64,000 nucleotides of DNA from Lentzea terrae (GTDB lineage Bacteria > Actinomycetota > Actinomycetes > Mycobacteriales > Pseudonocardiaceae). Location of the stretch: positions 62,001 through 126,000 of the forward strand of contig NZ_QFWW01000026.1 in assembly GCF_003265345.1 (NCBI RefSeq). Reading direction: 5' to 3'. The notes under the pieces are model-generated. The model did no database searches, was not told where the DNA came from, and was given only the letters and a program-made list of their open reading frames with translations. How positions within the stretch are numbered: the first letter of the stretch is position 1; every line of letters starts with the position of its first letter. The position numbers were made by a program, and so were the translations under genes. Positions 33,657-43,014 of the stretch are shown piece after piece.

Positions 33657-34802
33657 ATGATCGACCTGCTGCGCCTCGGCTTCTTCGGCATGCGGACCCG
33701 CCCGGTCCGTGCCGTGCTGTCCGCGCTGGGCATCGCGATCGGCATCGCCGCGGTGGTCGCGGTCGTCGGAATTCCCGCCTCCAGCGCAGCGGCGTTGCAG
33801 GAGAAGATGTCCAAGCTGGGCACGAACCTGCTGACCGCGGCGCCCGGCCAGGACTTCTTCGGCCAGGACGCGAAGCTGCCGCAGACGGCGGTGCCGATGG
33901 CCAAGCGGATCGGCGCGGTGTCGGCCGCGAGCGCCACCGGCAAGATCTCCGCGAACGTTCGCAAGAACGACCTGGTGCCGTCGAGTGACACGCTCGGGCT
34001 GCAGGTGCAGGCGGCGGAGCAGGACCTGCTGAAGGTGCTCAACGCCGAGGTGCGTGCGGGCCGGTGGCTGTCGCCCGGCGAGAAGTCCGTGGTGCTCGGG
34101 GGCACCGCGGCGTCCCGGCTGGGCGTCGACAAGCCCGGTGTGCAGCTGTGGATCGACGGGCAGTGGTTCACCGTGGTCGGCATCCTCGGCCCGTTGCCGC
34201 TGTCGCCGGAGATCGACCGGTCCGCGCTGATCGGCTGGGAGGCGGCGAAGGAGGCCTTCGGGTTCGAGGGTCACGCCAACACCGTCTACGTGCGCACGTC
34301 CGAGGACCAGGTCGACAACGTTCGCAAGCTGCTCGGTCCGACGCTGAACCCGCAGCAGTCCAACGAGGTCAAGGTCTCCAAGCCGTCGGAGGCACTGGAG
34401 GCGCAGCAGCTCGCGAAAAGCTCCTACAACGCGTTGTTCCTGGGATTGGGCGGGGTCGCGTTGTTGGTGGGAGGCGTCGGCGTGGCGAACACGATGGTGA
34501 TCTCGGTGCTGGAACGGCGCAGGGAGATCGGTCTGCGGCGGGCGCTCGGGGCGACCCGGCGGCAGATCAGGTGGCAGTTCCTCACCGAGTCGGTGTTGCT
34601 GTCCGGCCTCGGCGGGCTGGTCGGCGTGATCGTCGGAATCGCGGTCACGGCCGGATATTCGATCAGCCAGCAGTGGCCGGCGGCGCTGCCGTGGCCCGCC
34701 CTGCTCGGGGGAGTGGGCGCGGCCGTTGTCATCGGCGCCATCGCCGGCGTTTACCCAGCGGTGCGGGCGGCTCGCCAGTCGCCCACCGAAGCACTCGCCT
34801 GA
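33657..34802 (+). CDS. MacB-like ABC permease (FtsX domain)
   Basis: 381 residues: helix 1 (about 20-42, PVRAVLSALGIAIGIAAVVAVVG), an extracytoplasmic MacB-type domain of about 200 residues, then three helices (about 260-375) with the FtsX signature ERRREIGLRRALGATRRQI. ATG at 33657 has GGAGGG six bases upstream. Fourth gene of the lipoprotein-adaptor-ATPase-permease export operon, now separated from the ATPase gene by a TnpB element; transcription must either pass through it or start anew. Confidence 0.88.
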   Translation: MIDLLRLGFFGMRTRPVRAVLSALGIAIGIAAVVAVVGIPASSAAALQEKMSKLGTNLLTAAPGQDFFGQDAKLPQTAVPMAKRIGAVSAASATGKISANVRKNDLVPSSDTLGLQVQAAEQDLLKVLNAEVRAGRWLSPGEKSVVLGGTAASRLGVDKPGVQLWIDGQWFTVVGILGPLPLSPEIDRSALIGWEAAKEAFGFEGHANTVYVRTSEDQVDNVRKLLGPTLNPQQSNEVKVSKPSEALEAQQLAKSSYNALFLGLGGVALLVGGVGVANTMVISVLERRREIGLRRALGATRRQIRWQFLTESVLLSGLGGLVGVIVGIAVTAGYSISQQWPAALPWPALLGGVGAAVVIGAIAGVYPAVRAARQSPTEALA

Positions 34803-34807
34803 AAAGC

Positions 34808-34844
34808 CCTGGGGTGCACCGAGAACTCGTCGGTGCACCCCAGG
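34808..34844. terminator. bidirectional hairpin terminator
   Basis: A perfect 15-bp stem (34808-34822 with 34830-34844) with a 7-base loop between the convergent permease and serC genes. Confidence 0.85.
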
Positions 34845-34863
34845 TTGCCGCCTTTCGCGGAAC

Positions 34864-35991
34864 TCAGAGCTGGCCGACGACCCAGTCGATGGCCTGCGTG
34901 AGGATCGTGATGTCGTTCGGCTCGATGGCCGGGAACATCGCGACCCGCAGCTGGTTCTTGCCGAGCTTGCGGTACGGCTCGACGTCGACGATGCCGTTGG
35001 CGCGCAACACCTTTGCCACGACCGCCGCGTCCACGTCGTCGCTGAAGTTGATCGTGCCGACGACCTGCGAGCGGTCGGCGGCCTTCTCGACGTACGGCGT
35101 GGTGTACGCGGTCTTCTCGGCCCACGAGTACAGCCGGTCGCTGCTGTCCTTCGTGCGCGCGACGGACCACTCCAGGCCGCCGTTGCCGTTGATCCAGTCG
35201 ATCTGGTGCGCCAGCAGGAACAGCGTGGCGACCGACGGCGTGTTGTACGTCTGGTCCTTGGTGGAGTTGTCGAGCGCGGTCGGCAGCGACAGGAACTCCG
35301 GCACCCAGCGGTCCTTGAGCTCGTCGACCCTGGCGAGGGCCGCGGGTGACATGAGCGCGAGCCACAGGCCGCCGTCGCTCGCGAACGACTTCTGCGGCGC
35401 GAAGTAGTAGACGTCGAAGTCCTCGGCCTTCACCGGCAGACCACCCGCACCGGACGTGGCGTCGATCGCGATCAGCGCGTCGCCGGCACCCTCGATGCGC
35501 GTGACGGGCATCGCCACACCGGTCGAGGTCTCGTTCTGCGCCCAGCCGACCAGGTCGGCGCCCTCGGCGTAGAAGAGCTCGGGCGCGGTGCCCGGCTCGG
35601 CCTTGGTGACCAGCGAGTCCTTCAGGAACGGCGCGGTCTGCGTGACCTTGGCGAACTTGCTCGAGAACTCACCGTTGGTGAAGTGCTGAGCGGTCTCGCG
35701 CACCAGGCCGAACGACGCCGCGTCCCAGAACGCCGTGGTGCCGCCGTTGCCCAGCACGACCTCGTAGCCGTCCGGGAGCTGGAAGAGCTCGCGCAGTCCG
35801 GAGCGGACCCGGCCGACGAGGTTCTTGACGGGCTTCTGCCGGTGCGAGGTGCCGAGCAGCGCCGCACCCTCGGACGCGAGGGCCGCGACGGCCTCGGGAC
35901 GCACCTTGGACGGTCCGCAGCCGAAGCGGCCGTCGGACGGCTTGAGCTCGGCGGGAAGCGCCAACGAGGTCGGATCGGCGGTCTGGGTCAT
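34864..35991 (-). CDS. serC: phosphoserine aminotransferase
   Basis: 375 residues, PLP enzyme of serine biosynthesis converting 3-phosphohydroxypyruvate to phosphoserine; also used in pyridoxal phosphate synthesis in some bacteria. Motifs: FGCGPSKVRPE at the N-terminus, GNGGTTAFWDAA, AIDATSGAGGLP and PLP lysine in YYFAPQKSFASDGG. The protein is of the actinobacterial/archaeal subtype. ATG at 35991 has GGAGG nine bases upstream. Conserved neighbour of sepH in related genomes. Confidence 0.93.
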   Translation of the reverse strand: MTQTADPTSLALPAELKPSDGRFGCGPSKVRPEAVAALASEGAALLGTSHRQKPVKNLVGRVRSGLRELFQLPDGYEVVLGNGGTTAFWDAASFGLVRETAQHFTNGEFSSKFAKVTQTAPFLKDSLVTKAEPGTAPELFYAEGADLVGWAQNETSTGVAMPVTRIEGAGDALIAIDATSGAGGLPVKAEDFDVYYFAPQKSFASDGGLWLALMSPAALARVDELKDRWVPEFLSLPTALDNSTKDQTYNTPSVATLFLLAHQIDWINGNGGLEWSVARTKDSSDRLYSWAEKTAYTTPYVEKAADRSQVVGTINFSDDVDAAVVAKVLRANGIVDVEPYRKLGKNQLRVAMFPAIEPNDITILTQAIDWVVGQL

Positions 35992-36103
35992 GTGGTCACG
36001 CCTCCGGGGCGATGGACTGTGCAGATGGACCTGACCGGCGCCGTTGCCGGGATTCACAGTGTTGCAGGCGGGTAGCCGGAAGGTGTCAGCCGGGTGTCGT
36101 GGG

Positions 36104-36706
36104 TCACTGCAGCATGCCTCGATCCAGCGCCGTCGTGACCGCGGCGGTGCGGTCCGACACGCCGAGTTTGTTGAACACCCTCAGCAGATGAGTCTTCACG
36201 GTCGCCTCCGAGATGAACAGCGTCCGTCCGATCTCGACGTTCGACATGCCCTTCGCGACCAGCTTCAACACCTCGGCCTCGCGCGCGGACAGCGGCGGCG
36301 TCCGCACCTGCCCGACGACCTTCGCCACCATCGACGGCGCCAGCACGGTCTCGCCGCGAGCCGCCGCTCGGATCGCCGCGATCAGGTCCTCGGTCGTCGA
36401 GTCCTTCAGCAGATATCCGGACGCCCCGGCCTCGACCGCGCGAAGAATGTCCGAATCGGTCTCGTACGTCGTCAAGACGAGCACCCGCGGTCCGGTTCCG
36501 ACGATCTTCGCGGTCGCCGCGACCCCGTCCATCTCGGGCATCCGCAAGTCCATCAGCACGACGTCCGGCTGCAACGCGGCAGCTTGAGCGATCGCCTCCT
36601 GGCCGGAACCCGCGTCACCGACGACGAGAAGATCGTCGGCCACGAGCATCCCGCGCAGGCCCTGACGCACCACCGGGTGGTCGTCCACCAGCAGAATCCT
36701 GATCAC
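36104..36706 (-). CDS. NarL/LuxR family response regulator
   Basis: 200 residues: receiver domain with DDHPVVR pocket, phospho-acceptor Asp in VVLMDLRMPEMDG and Lys in LLKDS; LuxR-type helix-turn-helix with LSAREAEVLKLVAKGMSNVEIGR and ATVKTHL. Start overlaps the end of the kinase gene by 4 bases. Last gene of an ATPase-permease-kinase-regulator operon. Confidence 0.92.
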   Translation of the reverse strand: MIRILLVDDHPVVRQGLRGMLVADDLLVVGDAGSGQEAIAQAAALQPDVVLMDLRMPEMDGVAATAKIVGTGPRVLVLTTYETDSDILRAVEAGASGYLLKDSTTEDLIAAIRAAARGETVLAPSMVAKVVGQVRTPPLSAREAEVLKLVAKGMSNVEIGRTLFISEATVKTHLLRVFNKLGVSDRTAAVTTALDRGMLQ

Positions 36707-37758
36707 AGCGGTACCTCCACCAGCACCGACGCCCCCTCATCGCTCGACAACGAGAGCGTCCCACCCACCTGTTCCAGCCGGGCACGCATGCCCCGCAGGC
36801 CGAAACCTTCCAAAGCATCGCCGAACCCGCGGCCGTCGTCCCGCACCTCCAACGACACCCCGTCGGCGTCGAACCGCATCACCACGTCGACCCGTGACGC
36901 CCCGGAGTGCCGCGCCACGTTGTTCAGCGCCTCCTGCACGGTCCGCAGCAGCACCACCTCCACCGAGGTCGGCAACGCGACCGCATCGCCGATCACGCGG
37001 AACGAGGACGGCAAAGACGGCGAAGAAACCAATCTCCGCAACGCGTCCTCCAACGACGAACCGTCCAAAGGCGACGGTGCGTTGGAGGCGACCAGCGCAC
37101 GTGCCTCGCGCAGGTTTTCCCGCGCGGTCTGCAAGGCGAGTTCGACGTTCGGCTGCGCGCCCTGCAGCAGGGTGATGATCGACGTGAAGCCCTGCGCCAG
37201 CGTGTCGTGGATCTCCGCCGACCACCGGGCCCGCTCGGCCTCGAGCGTCAGCGCTTCGATGCGTTGCAGCAGCTCCCCGCGCTGCTGGTTCTGCTGCGCG
37301 ATCCGGTGCACCGCCCACCCGAACGCCTGGGAGAAGCCGATGATCAACAGCGCGGCCGCCCAGGGCAGAGCGGATTCGTTGCCCGCCAGCCAGGTCAGGA
37401 ACTGCGGGGTGAAGACGAAGATCGCCATCGGGACGAACGCCCACGTCACCGGCAGCACCATGTAGATCTGCGGCACCAGGCCGAACAACGCGAACGTGGC
37501 GTTGCCGCTGAACCAGACCGCCGGTGCCCAGGTGGCCAGCGAACCGGCCGCGTAGACGAAACCGCGCCAGTCGTCGTTCCCGCGTTTGACCAGCTTCTTG
37601 CCGTATCCCACGAACCACAGGGCGTTCAGGACGAGCAACCCCGCCGCCGACAGCCGGTCGGCGAGGGGGTTGCGGTCCAGCATGACGATCACCAGGGTGG
37701 TGATCTGGGTCAGCGCGAAGAGCACGTACCAGGTGATCAGCTGGCGGTGTTGCTCCAC
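36703..37758 (-). CDS. DesK-type sensor histidine kinase
   Basis: About 351 residues with five to six N-terminal helices (to about 165), a dimerisation/phospho-acceptor segment with His in AEIHDTLAQGFTS (HisKA_3), and an ATPase domain with EALNNVARHSGA, DDGRGFG and GFGLRGMRARLEQVGG. GTG at 37758 overlaps the permease stop by 22 bases; no better start is seen. Membrane-embedded sensor without a large outer domain, as in DesK, BceS-like and LiaS-like systems, suggests sensing of membrane state or of the adjacent transporter. Confidence 0.87.
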   Translation of the reverse strand: MEQHRQLITWYVLFALTQITTLVIVMLDRNPLADRLSAAGLLVLNALWFVGYGKKLVKRGNDDWRGFVYAAGSLATWAPAVWFSGNATFALFGLVPQIYMVLPVTWAFVPMAIFVFTPQFLTWLAGNESALPWAAALLIIGFSQAFGWAVHRIAQQNQQRGELLQRIEALTLEAERARWSAEIHDTLAQGFTSIITLLQGAQPNVELALQTARENLREARALVASNAPSPLDGSSLEDALRRLVSSPSLPSSFRVIGDAVALPTSVEVVLLRTVQEALNNVARHSGASRVDVVMRFDADGVSLEVRDDGRGFGDALEGFGLRGMRARLEQVGGTLSLSSDEGASVLVEVPL

Positions 37759-38537
37759 TTGAAGGTCCTGTTCACGAGCACCAGGCCCGCGATCGTCCAC
37801 GCTCCGAGCACCAGCGCGATCCTGCCGAGCTCCCATGATCCCGCCGCCTCCATGACCGCGTAGCCGTCGTTCAGTGCGAACACCGAGCGGAAACCCTGAC
37901 ACACCCACTTCAGCGGGAAGATCGAACCTGTCACGCGCAGCGACTCCGGCAGCGCCGACTGCATGAGGAACACGCCGCTGAGGAACTGCAGCACGATGTA
38001 CGGCAGGTTCAGCACGCCCGCCGCGTTGCGGGTCGACTTCGCGATCGAGCTCAGCGCGACACCGAGCAGCGAGCAGGAGATCACGCCGAGCACGAACACC
38101 CAGCCGAACGTGAACCACTTCTCGGCGGTCGAGGGCAGCTGCACGTCGAACCGCAGCATCGCGACGACCAGCAGCAGCACGGCCTCGAACAGGCTCGACA
38201 CGAAGACCAGGATGATCTTGCCGAGGAAGTAGGACGTGAACGGCATCGGCGTGCCGCGCAGGCGCTTCAGCGTGCCGTCCTCGCGGTCGGCCACGACGCT
38301 CATGCCCAGGCCCACGAACGACGTCGAGATGATGCCGGCGCCGATCATGCTGGCCGCGAACATCTGGCCGTGCGCCGGTTCGGTCACGTACACGGTGCCC
38401 AGCAGCAGCATCAGGATCGCGGGCAGCGACACCGTGAAGATGAGGTTTTCCTTCTGCCGGAAGAACTCCCGCAGCTCGATCGCACCCCTCGCGAGACCGA
38501 GCGACAGCGTTCCGGGGAGAGCAACCGCGGTGGTCAT
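37737..38537 (-). CDS. ABC-2 type permease (DrrB-like)
   Basis: 266 residues, six helices, with the ABC-2 pattern: amphipathic start, REFFRQKENLIFTVSLPAILMLLLGTVY, a cytoplasmic loop ADREDGTLKRLRGTPMP and the late FLSGVFLMQSALPESL. ATG at 38537 overlaps the ATPase stop (ATGA). With the ATPase it forms a drug or lipid exporter of the DrrAB type. Confidence 0.88.
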   Translation of the reverse strand: MTTAVALPGTLSLGLARGAIELREFFRQKENLIFTVSLPAILMLLLGTVYVTEPAHGQMFAASMIGAGIISTSFVGLGMSVVADREDGTLKRLRGTPMPFTSYFLGKIILVFVSSLFEAVLLLVVAMLRFDVQLPSTAEKWFTFGWVFVLGVISCSLLGVALSSIAKSTRNAAGVLNLPYIVLQFLSGVFLMQSALPESLRVTGSIFPLKWVCQGFRSVFALNDGYAVMEAAGSWELGRIALVLGAWTIAGLVLVNRTFKWSNTAS

Positions 38538-39358
38538 TTGATCAGCTCCAGGTAGACGTCTTCCAGCGACGGGCGGGTGACGGTGAGCTCGGCCAGCTCG
38601 CCGTTGCGGGACAGTTCGGCGATCGCCTTGGTGGGCTCGGAAGTCCTGATCTCGGTGTAGCCGCGGTCGGACAGCCAGCGCACGGTGGCGTCGGCGTGCG
38701 CGCGGCCGCCCAGCGTCCGCGGCGTGCCCTCGGCGACGATCCGGCCGCCGGCGAGCACGGCCACGCGGTCGGCGAGCGCTTCGGCCTCGTCCAAGTAGTG
38801 CGTGGTCAGCAGGATCGTGGTGCCTTCGGCCGCTAGCAGCTTGATCAGACCCCAGAACTGGCGGCGCGCCTCCGGGTCGAAGCCCGTGGTCGGCTCGTCG
38901 AGGAACACCAGTTCCGGGCGTCCGATGATGCCGAGCGCCACGTCCAGCCGGCGCCGCTGGCCGCCCGACAACGTGCCGGCGCGCGCCTTGGCCTTCTCGG
39001 TGAGCCCGACGAGATCGATGATCTCCTCCGGGTCGCGCGGGTCGGCGTAGTACCTGGCGTAGTGCTGCACCGCCTCGCGAACGGTGAGCGTCGCGGCGTC
39101 CGTCGCGCTCTGCAGCACGATGCCGAGCCTCGACCGCCATTCCCGCCCGGCCTCGGCCGGGTCGACGCCGAGCACGCTGACCTCGCCGCCGTCGCGGTCG
39201 CGGTGTCCCTCCAGGATCTCGACGCTCGTGGTCTTGCCGGCCCCGTTCGGGCCGAGCACGGCGAACACCTCGCCGCGGGCGACGTCGAGGTCCACCCCTG
39301 CCACCGCCTGGTGGCCCTTGTAGGCCTTGGTGAGGCCCCTCACTCGAATCGCGTTCAT
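38534..39358 (-). CDS. ABC transporter ATPase (DrrA-like)
   Basis: 274 residues: Walker A GPNGAGKTT, Q-loop GIVLQ, signature LSGGQRRRLDVALG, Walker B LVFLDEPTTGFD, H-loop TTHYLDEA, and a C-terminal DrrA-like extension ending SLEDVYLELIK. First gene of the transporter/two-component operon, ATG at 39358. The 144-base gap to the divergent urease operon contains the palindrome GCGATATCGC (39471-39480). Confidence 0.9.
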   Translation of the reverse strand: MNAIRVRGLTKAYKGHQAVAGVDLDVARGEVFAVLGPNGAGKTTSVEILEGHRDRDGGEVSVLGVDPAEAGREWRSRLGIVLQSATDAATLTVREAVQHYARYYADPRDPEEIIDLVGLTEKAKARAGTLSGGQRRRLDVALGIIGRPELVFLDEPTTGFDPEARRQFWGLIKLLAAEGTTILLTTHYLDEAEALADRVAVLAGGRIVAEGTPRTLGGRAHADATVRWLSDRGYTEIRTSEPTKAIAELSRNGELAELTVTRPSLEDVYLELIK

Positions 39359-39502
39359 GGGGTAAATCCTGCGGTTTTGCCCTGCTCGCGCGGGACGACC
39401 GCACCGCTGACCCCGGCTGTCAACCGGTCGATGGACACGCGACCGTGTTTCGGCCGTGTTTCCACTCCGCGATATCGCGCTTTCACGTGTTAGAACGAAC
39501 GG

Positions 39503-40102
39503 GTGCATCTGACGCCGCATGAACGCGACAAGCTCCTCGTGCACGTCGCCGCCGACGTGGCCCGCCGCCGGTTGGAACGCGGGGTCCTCCTGAACTACCC
39601 GGAGGCCGTCGCGTTGATCACCGACCACGTGCTGGAAGGCGCGCGGGACGGCCGCACGGTCAGCGACCTGATGGAGAGCGGCCGCACGGTGCTCGCGCCG
39701 GAGCAGGTCATGCGCGGCGTGCCGGAGATGATCGACTCGGTGCAGGTCGAGGCGACGTTCCCGGACGGCACGAAGCTCGTCACCGTCCACCACCCGATCG
39801 CGCCGTCCGCCGGCCCGGCGCCCGGTGAGGTCGTCGTCGGCGCCGAACCGGTCGAGCTGAACCCCGGCCGGCCGCGCGTGACCATGGTGGTCGTCAACGT
39901 CGCCGACCGGCCGGTTCAGGTCGGGTCGCACTTCCACTTCGCCTCGGTGAACACGGGGCTGGAGTTCGACCGGGAGGCCGCGTTCGGCTACCGGCTGGAC
40001 ATCCCCGCGGGCACGGCGGTCCGGTTCGAGCCGGGCGTCGAGCGCGAGGTCACGCTGGTTCCGTTGGCAGGCTTGAGGATTGTCCGGGGGTTGCAGCGAT
40101 GA
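39503..40102 (+). CDS. ureAB: urease gamma/beta fusion subunit
   Basis: 199 residues. Residues 1-100 are a complete gamma subunit (HLTPHERDKLLVHVAADVARRR, LLNYPEAVALI, MRGVPEMI) and residues about 105-199 a beta subunit (GEVVVGAEPVELNPGR, VADRPVQVGSHFHF, PAGTAVRFEPG). The two are separate genes in many bacteria; here a Pro/Gly linker joins them. Starts with GTG. Overlaps ureC by 4 bases. The complex hydrolyses urea to ammonia and carbamate in the cytoplasm. Confidence 0.93.
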   Translation: MHLTPHERDKLLVHVAADVARRRLERGVLLNYPEAVALITDHVLEGARDGRTVSDLMESGRTVLAPEQVMRGVPEMIDSVQVEATFPDGTKLVTVHHPIAPSAGPAPGEVVVGAEPVELNPGRPRVTMVVVNVADRPVQVGSHFHFASVNTGLEFDREAAFGYRLDIPAGTAVRFEPGVEREVTLVPLAGLRIVRGLQR

Positions 40103-41781
40103 TCGACCGCGAGCGCTATGCCGAACTGCTCGGGCCGACCGTGGGCGACCGCATCCGGCTCGCCGACACCGACCTCTTCATCGAGGTCACCGAGGACCGT
40201 TCGCGCGGCGCCGGCTCCGGCGACGAGGTGATCTTCGGCGGCGGCAAGGTGATCCGCGAGTCGATGGGACAGGGCGTCGCGACCCGTGCCGAGGGTGCGC
40301 CGGACCTGGTCATCACGGGTGCGGTGATCCTCGACCACTGGGGCGTGGTGAAGGCCGACGTCGGCGTCCGCGACGGCCGGATCGTCGCGATCGGCAAGGC
40401 CGGCAACCCGGACACGATGGACGGTGTCCACCCCTCGCTGGTGATCGGCCCGTCCACGGAGATCCTGTCCGGCAACGGGAAGATCCTGACCGCGGGCGGC
40501 ATCGACTGCCACGTGCACTTCATCTGCCCGCAGATCGTCGACGAGGCGCTGGCGTCCGGGCTGACGACGTTGATCGGCGGCGGCACCGGTCCGGCGGAGG
40601 GCACGAAGGCCACGACCGTCACCCCCGGCGCCTGGTACCTCGACCGGATGCTGACGTCGATGGACCACATGCCGATCAACGTGCTGTTGCTGGGCAAGGG
40701 GAACACGGTCTCCGAAGAGGGCCTGCGCGAGCAGCTCGTCGGCGGCGCGGGCGGGTTCAAGCTGCACGAGGACTGGGGCACGACGCCGGCCGCGATCGAC
40801 GCCTGTCTGCGCATCGCGGACGAGTCCGGTGTGCAGGTGGCGATCCACACCGACACGTTGAACGAGGCCGGGTTCCTGGAGTCCACTGTGGACGCCATCG
40901 CGGGTCGCTCGATCAACGCCTACCACTCCGAGGGTGCCGGTGGCGGGCACGCGCCGGACATCATCCGGGTCGTCTCGCTGCCGAACGTGCTGCCGTCGTC
41001 GACGAACCCGACGCGCCCGCACACCGTCAACACGCTCGAAGAACACCTCGACATGCTGATGGTCTGCCACCACCTCAACCCGTCGGTGCCGGAGGACCTG
41101 GCGTTCGCGGAGTCGCGGATCCGGCCGACCACGATCGCGGCCGAAGACCTGCTGCACGACCTGGGCGCGATCTCGATGATCTCGTCCGACTCGCAGGCGA
41201 TGGGCCGGGTCGGTGAGGTGATCATCCGGACGTGGCAGACCGCGCACGTGATGCAGTCGCGCCGGTCGCTGGACGCGAACCTGCGGGCTCAGCGGTACGT
41301 CGCGAAGTACACGATCAACCCTGCTGTCGCGCACGGGATCGCCGGCGAGGTCGGCTCGGTGGAGGTCGGCAAGCTCGCCGATCTGGTGTTGTGGGAGCCC
41401 AAGTTCTTCGGTGTGCGGCCTTCCGTCGTGCTGAAGGGCGGGTTCATCGCGTGGGGTCAGATGGGTGACGCCAACGCTTCGATCCCGACGCCGCAGCCGG
41501 TGTGGGCGCGGCCGATGTTCGGTGCCACGGCCGGTGCGGCTTCCTCGGTGTTCTTCGTTGCACCGGAGGCCATCGAGGCCGGGATCGCGGACCGGTACGC
41601 GCGGCGGGTGGTCCCGGTTTCGTCCACGCGCTCGGTCACCAAGACCGACATGGTGCTGAACGACGCGATGCCGGACGTGCGGGTGGATCCGGACAGCTTC
41701 GCCGTGCACGTCGACGGCGCGTTGGTGGAGCCCTCGCCGGTGGCGGAGTTGCCGATGGCTCAACGATATTTCCTGTTCTGA
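40099..41781 (+). CDS. ureC: urease alpha subunit
   Basis: 560 residues, the nickel-containing catalytic subunit. Nickel ligands are in GGIDCHVHFICPQ; the carbamylated lysine is in GGAGGFKLHEDWG; the flap histidine is in MVCHHLNP; a late nickel-ligand Asp region is SSDSQAMGRVGE. Length matches the family. ATG overlaps the ureAB stop and its TGA shares one base with the ureF ATG. Confidence 0.96.
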   Translation: MIDRERYAELLGPTVGDRIRLADTDLFIEVTEDRSRGAGSGDEVIFGGGKVIRESMGQGVATRAEGAPDLVITGAVILDHWGVVKADVGVRDGRIVAIGKAGNPDTMDGVHPSLVIGPSTEILSGNGKILTAGGIDCHVHFICPQIVDEALASGLTTLIGGGTGPAEGTKATTVTPGAWYLDRMLTSMDHMPINVLLLGKGNTVSEEGLREQLVGGAGGFKLHEDWGTTPAAIDACLRIADESGVQVAIHTDTLNEAGFLESTVDAIAGRSINAYHSEGAGGGHAPDIIRVVSLPNVLPSSTNPTRPHTVNTLEEHLDMLMVCHHLNPSVPEDLAFAESRIRPTTIAAEDLLHDLGAISMISSDSQAMGRVGEVIIRTWQTAHVMQSRRSLDANLRAQRYVAKYTINPAVAHGIAGEVGSVEVGKLADLVLWEPKFFGVRPSVVLKGGFIAWGQMGDANASIPTPQPVWARPMFGATAGAASSVFFVAPEAIEAGIADRYARRVVPVSSTRSVTKTDMVLNDAMPDVRVDPDSFAVHVDGALVEPSPVAELPMAQRYFLF

Positions 41782-42389
41782 TGCTGACCGCGCTGATCCT
41801 CGCCGACTCCCGCTTTCCGGGTGGCGGACACGTGCACTCCGGTGGTCTCGAGGAGGCCGCCGCGCGCGGGCTGGTCGTCGACGAGCCGTCGCTGGAGTCG
41901 TTCCTGCACGGCCGTTTGCTCACCGCCGGGTTGCTGGCGGCCGGGTTCGCGGCTGCGGCGGCTCGGGGTGAGGATCTCGAGCTGCTTGATGCGGAGTTGG
42001 ATGCGCGCACGCCGTCGCCTGCCCAGCGCGAGGCGTCGCGGGCGCAGGGGCGTGGCATGTTGCGTGCGGCTCGGCGGGCCTGGCCTTCCGCGCGGCTTTC
42101 GTCGTTGCCGCCGTCTCCGCACCAGCCGTTGGTGATCGGGGTGCTGGTCGACGAGCCGTATGAGGCTGCTCTGACCTGCGCTTATCTTGCCGTGAGCGGA
42201 CCTGCGTCGGCGGCGGTGAGGCTGCTGGGACTCGACCCGTTCGGGGTCAATGCGATCGTGGCGGCGCTTCCGGTGGAAGACGTCGCCGCGCGGGCGTGCA
42301 AGGAACTGCCCGCGCTCGGTTCACCTGCCTTGGATCTCCTGGCCGAGGCACATGTTCGACGTGAAGGGGTGCGTCTCTTTGGGAGCTAA
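41781..42389 (+). CDS. ureF: urease accessory protein UreF
   Basis: 202 residues, mostly helical. It begins LILADSRFPGGGHVHSGGLE, the typical UreF start, and has the conserved pattern of Arg/Ala-rich helices. In the maturation complex UreF with UreD and UreG controls nickel delivery to UreC. Shares a base with the end of ureC. Codon use is richer in G/T-ending codons than in ureC. Confidence 0.88.
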   Translation: MLTALILADSRFPGGGHVHSGGLEEAAARGLVVDEPSLESFLHGRLLTAGLLAAGFAAAAARGEDLELLDAELDARTPSPAQREASRAQGRGMLRAARRAWPSARLSSLPPSPHQPLVIGVLVDEPYEAALTCAYLAVSGPASAAVRLLGLDPFGVNAIVAALPVEDVAARACKELPALGSPALDLLAEAHVRREGVRLFGS

Positions 42390-43014
42390 CCACGGGCCCG
42401 ACCCGCACGACCACCACCACGGGGTGGCGCCGCGCATCGGCATCGGCGGCCCGGTCGGCAGCGGCAAGACCGCCCTGACGGCCGCGTTGTGCCGCGCTCT
42501 GGGGTCGCAGCTGTCGTTGGCGGTCGTCACGAACGACATCTACACGACCGAGGACGCGGACTTCCTGCGGCGAGCCGGCGTGCTGGACCCGGCGCGCATC
42601 GAGGCCGTGCAGACGGGTTGCTGCCCGCACACCGCGATCCGGGACGACATCACCGCGAACCTGGACGCCGTCGAGCGCCTGGAACACAAGTTCTCCTCGC
42701 TGGACCTGGTGATCATCGAGAGCGGCGGCGACAACCTGACCGCGGTCTTCTCGCGCGGTCTCGTCGACAAGCAGATCTTCGTCGTGGACGTGGCCGGCGG
42801 CGACAAGGTGCCCCGCAAGGGCGGCCCCGGCGTCACGACCGCGGACCTGCTGGTGATCAACAAGATCGACCTGGCACCGTTCGTCGGCGCCGACATGGAC
42901 GTGATGATCTCCGACGCGCACCGGATGCGCGGTTCGTTGCCCGTGATCGCGCAGTCGTTGGTCGAGACGCCTGAGGCGCCCGAGGTCGCCAAGTGGGTGC
43001 TGGCGCAGCTGTGA
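42379..43014 (+). CDS. ureG: urease accessory GTPase UreG
   Basis: About 211 residues. The G-domain begins IGIGGPVGSGKTALT (P-loop); the nickel-binding C-P-H motif is in GCCPHTAIRDD; NKIDLA is the guanine-specificity motif. The N-terminus HGPDPHDHHHG is His-rich. I choose TTG at 42379 because AAGGGG lies eight bases before it; ATG 42352 and GTG 42361 in the same frame are alternatives. Overlaps the ureF end by 11 bases. Confidence 0.9.
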   Translation: MGANHGPDPHDHHHGVAPRIGIGGPVGSGKTALTAALCRALGSQLSLAVVTNDIYTTEDADFLRRAGVLDPARIEAVQTGCCPHTAIRDDITANLDAVERLEHKFSSLDLVIIESGGDNLTAVFSRGLVDKQIFVVDVAGGDKVPRKGGPGVTTADLLVINKIDLAPFVGADMDVMISDAHRMRGSLPVIAQSLVETPEAPEVAKWVLAQL

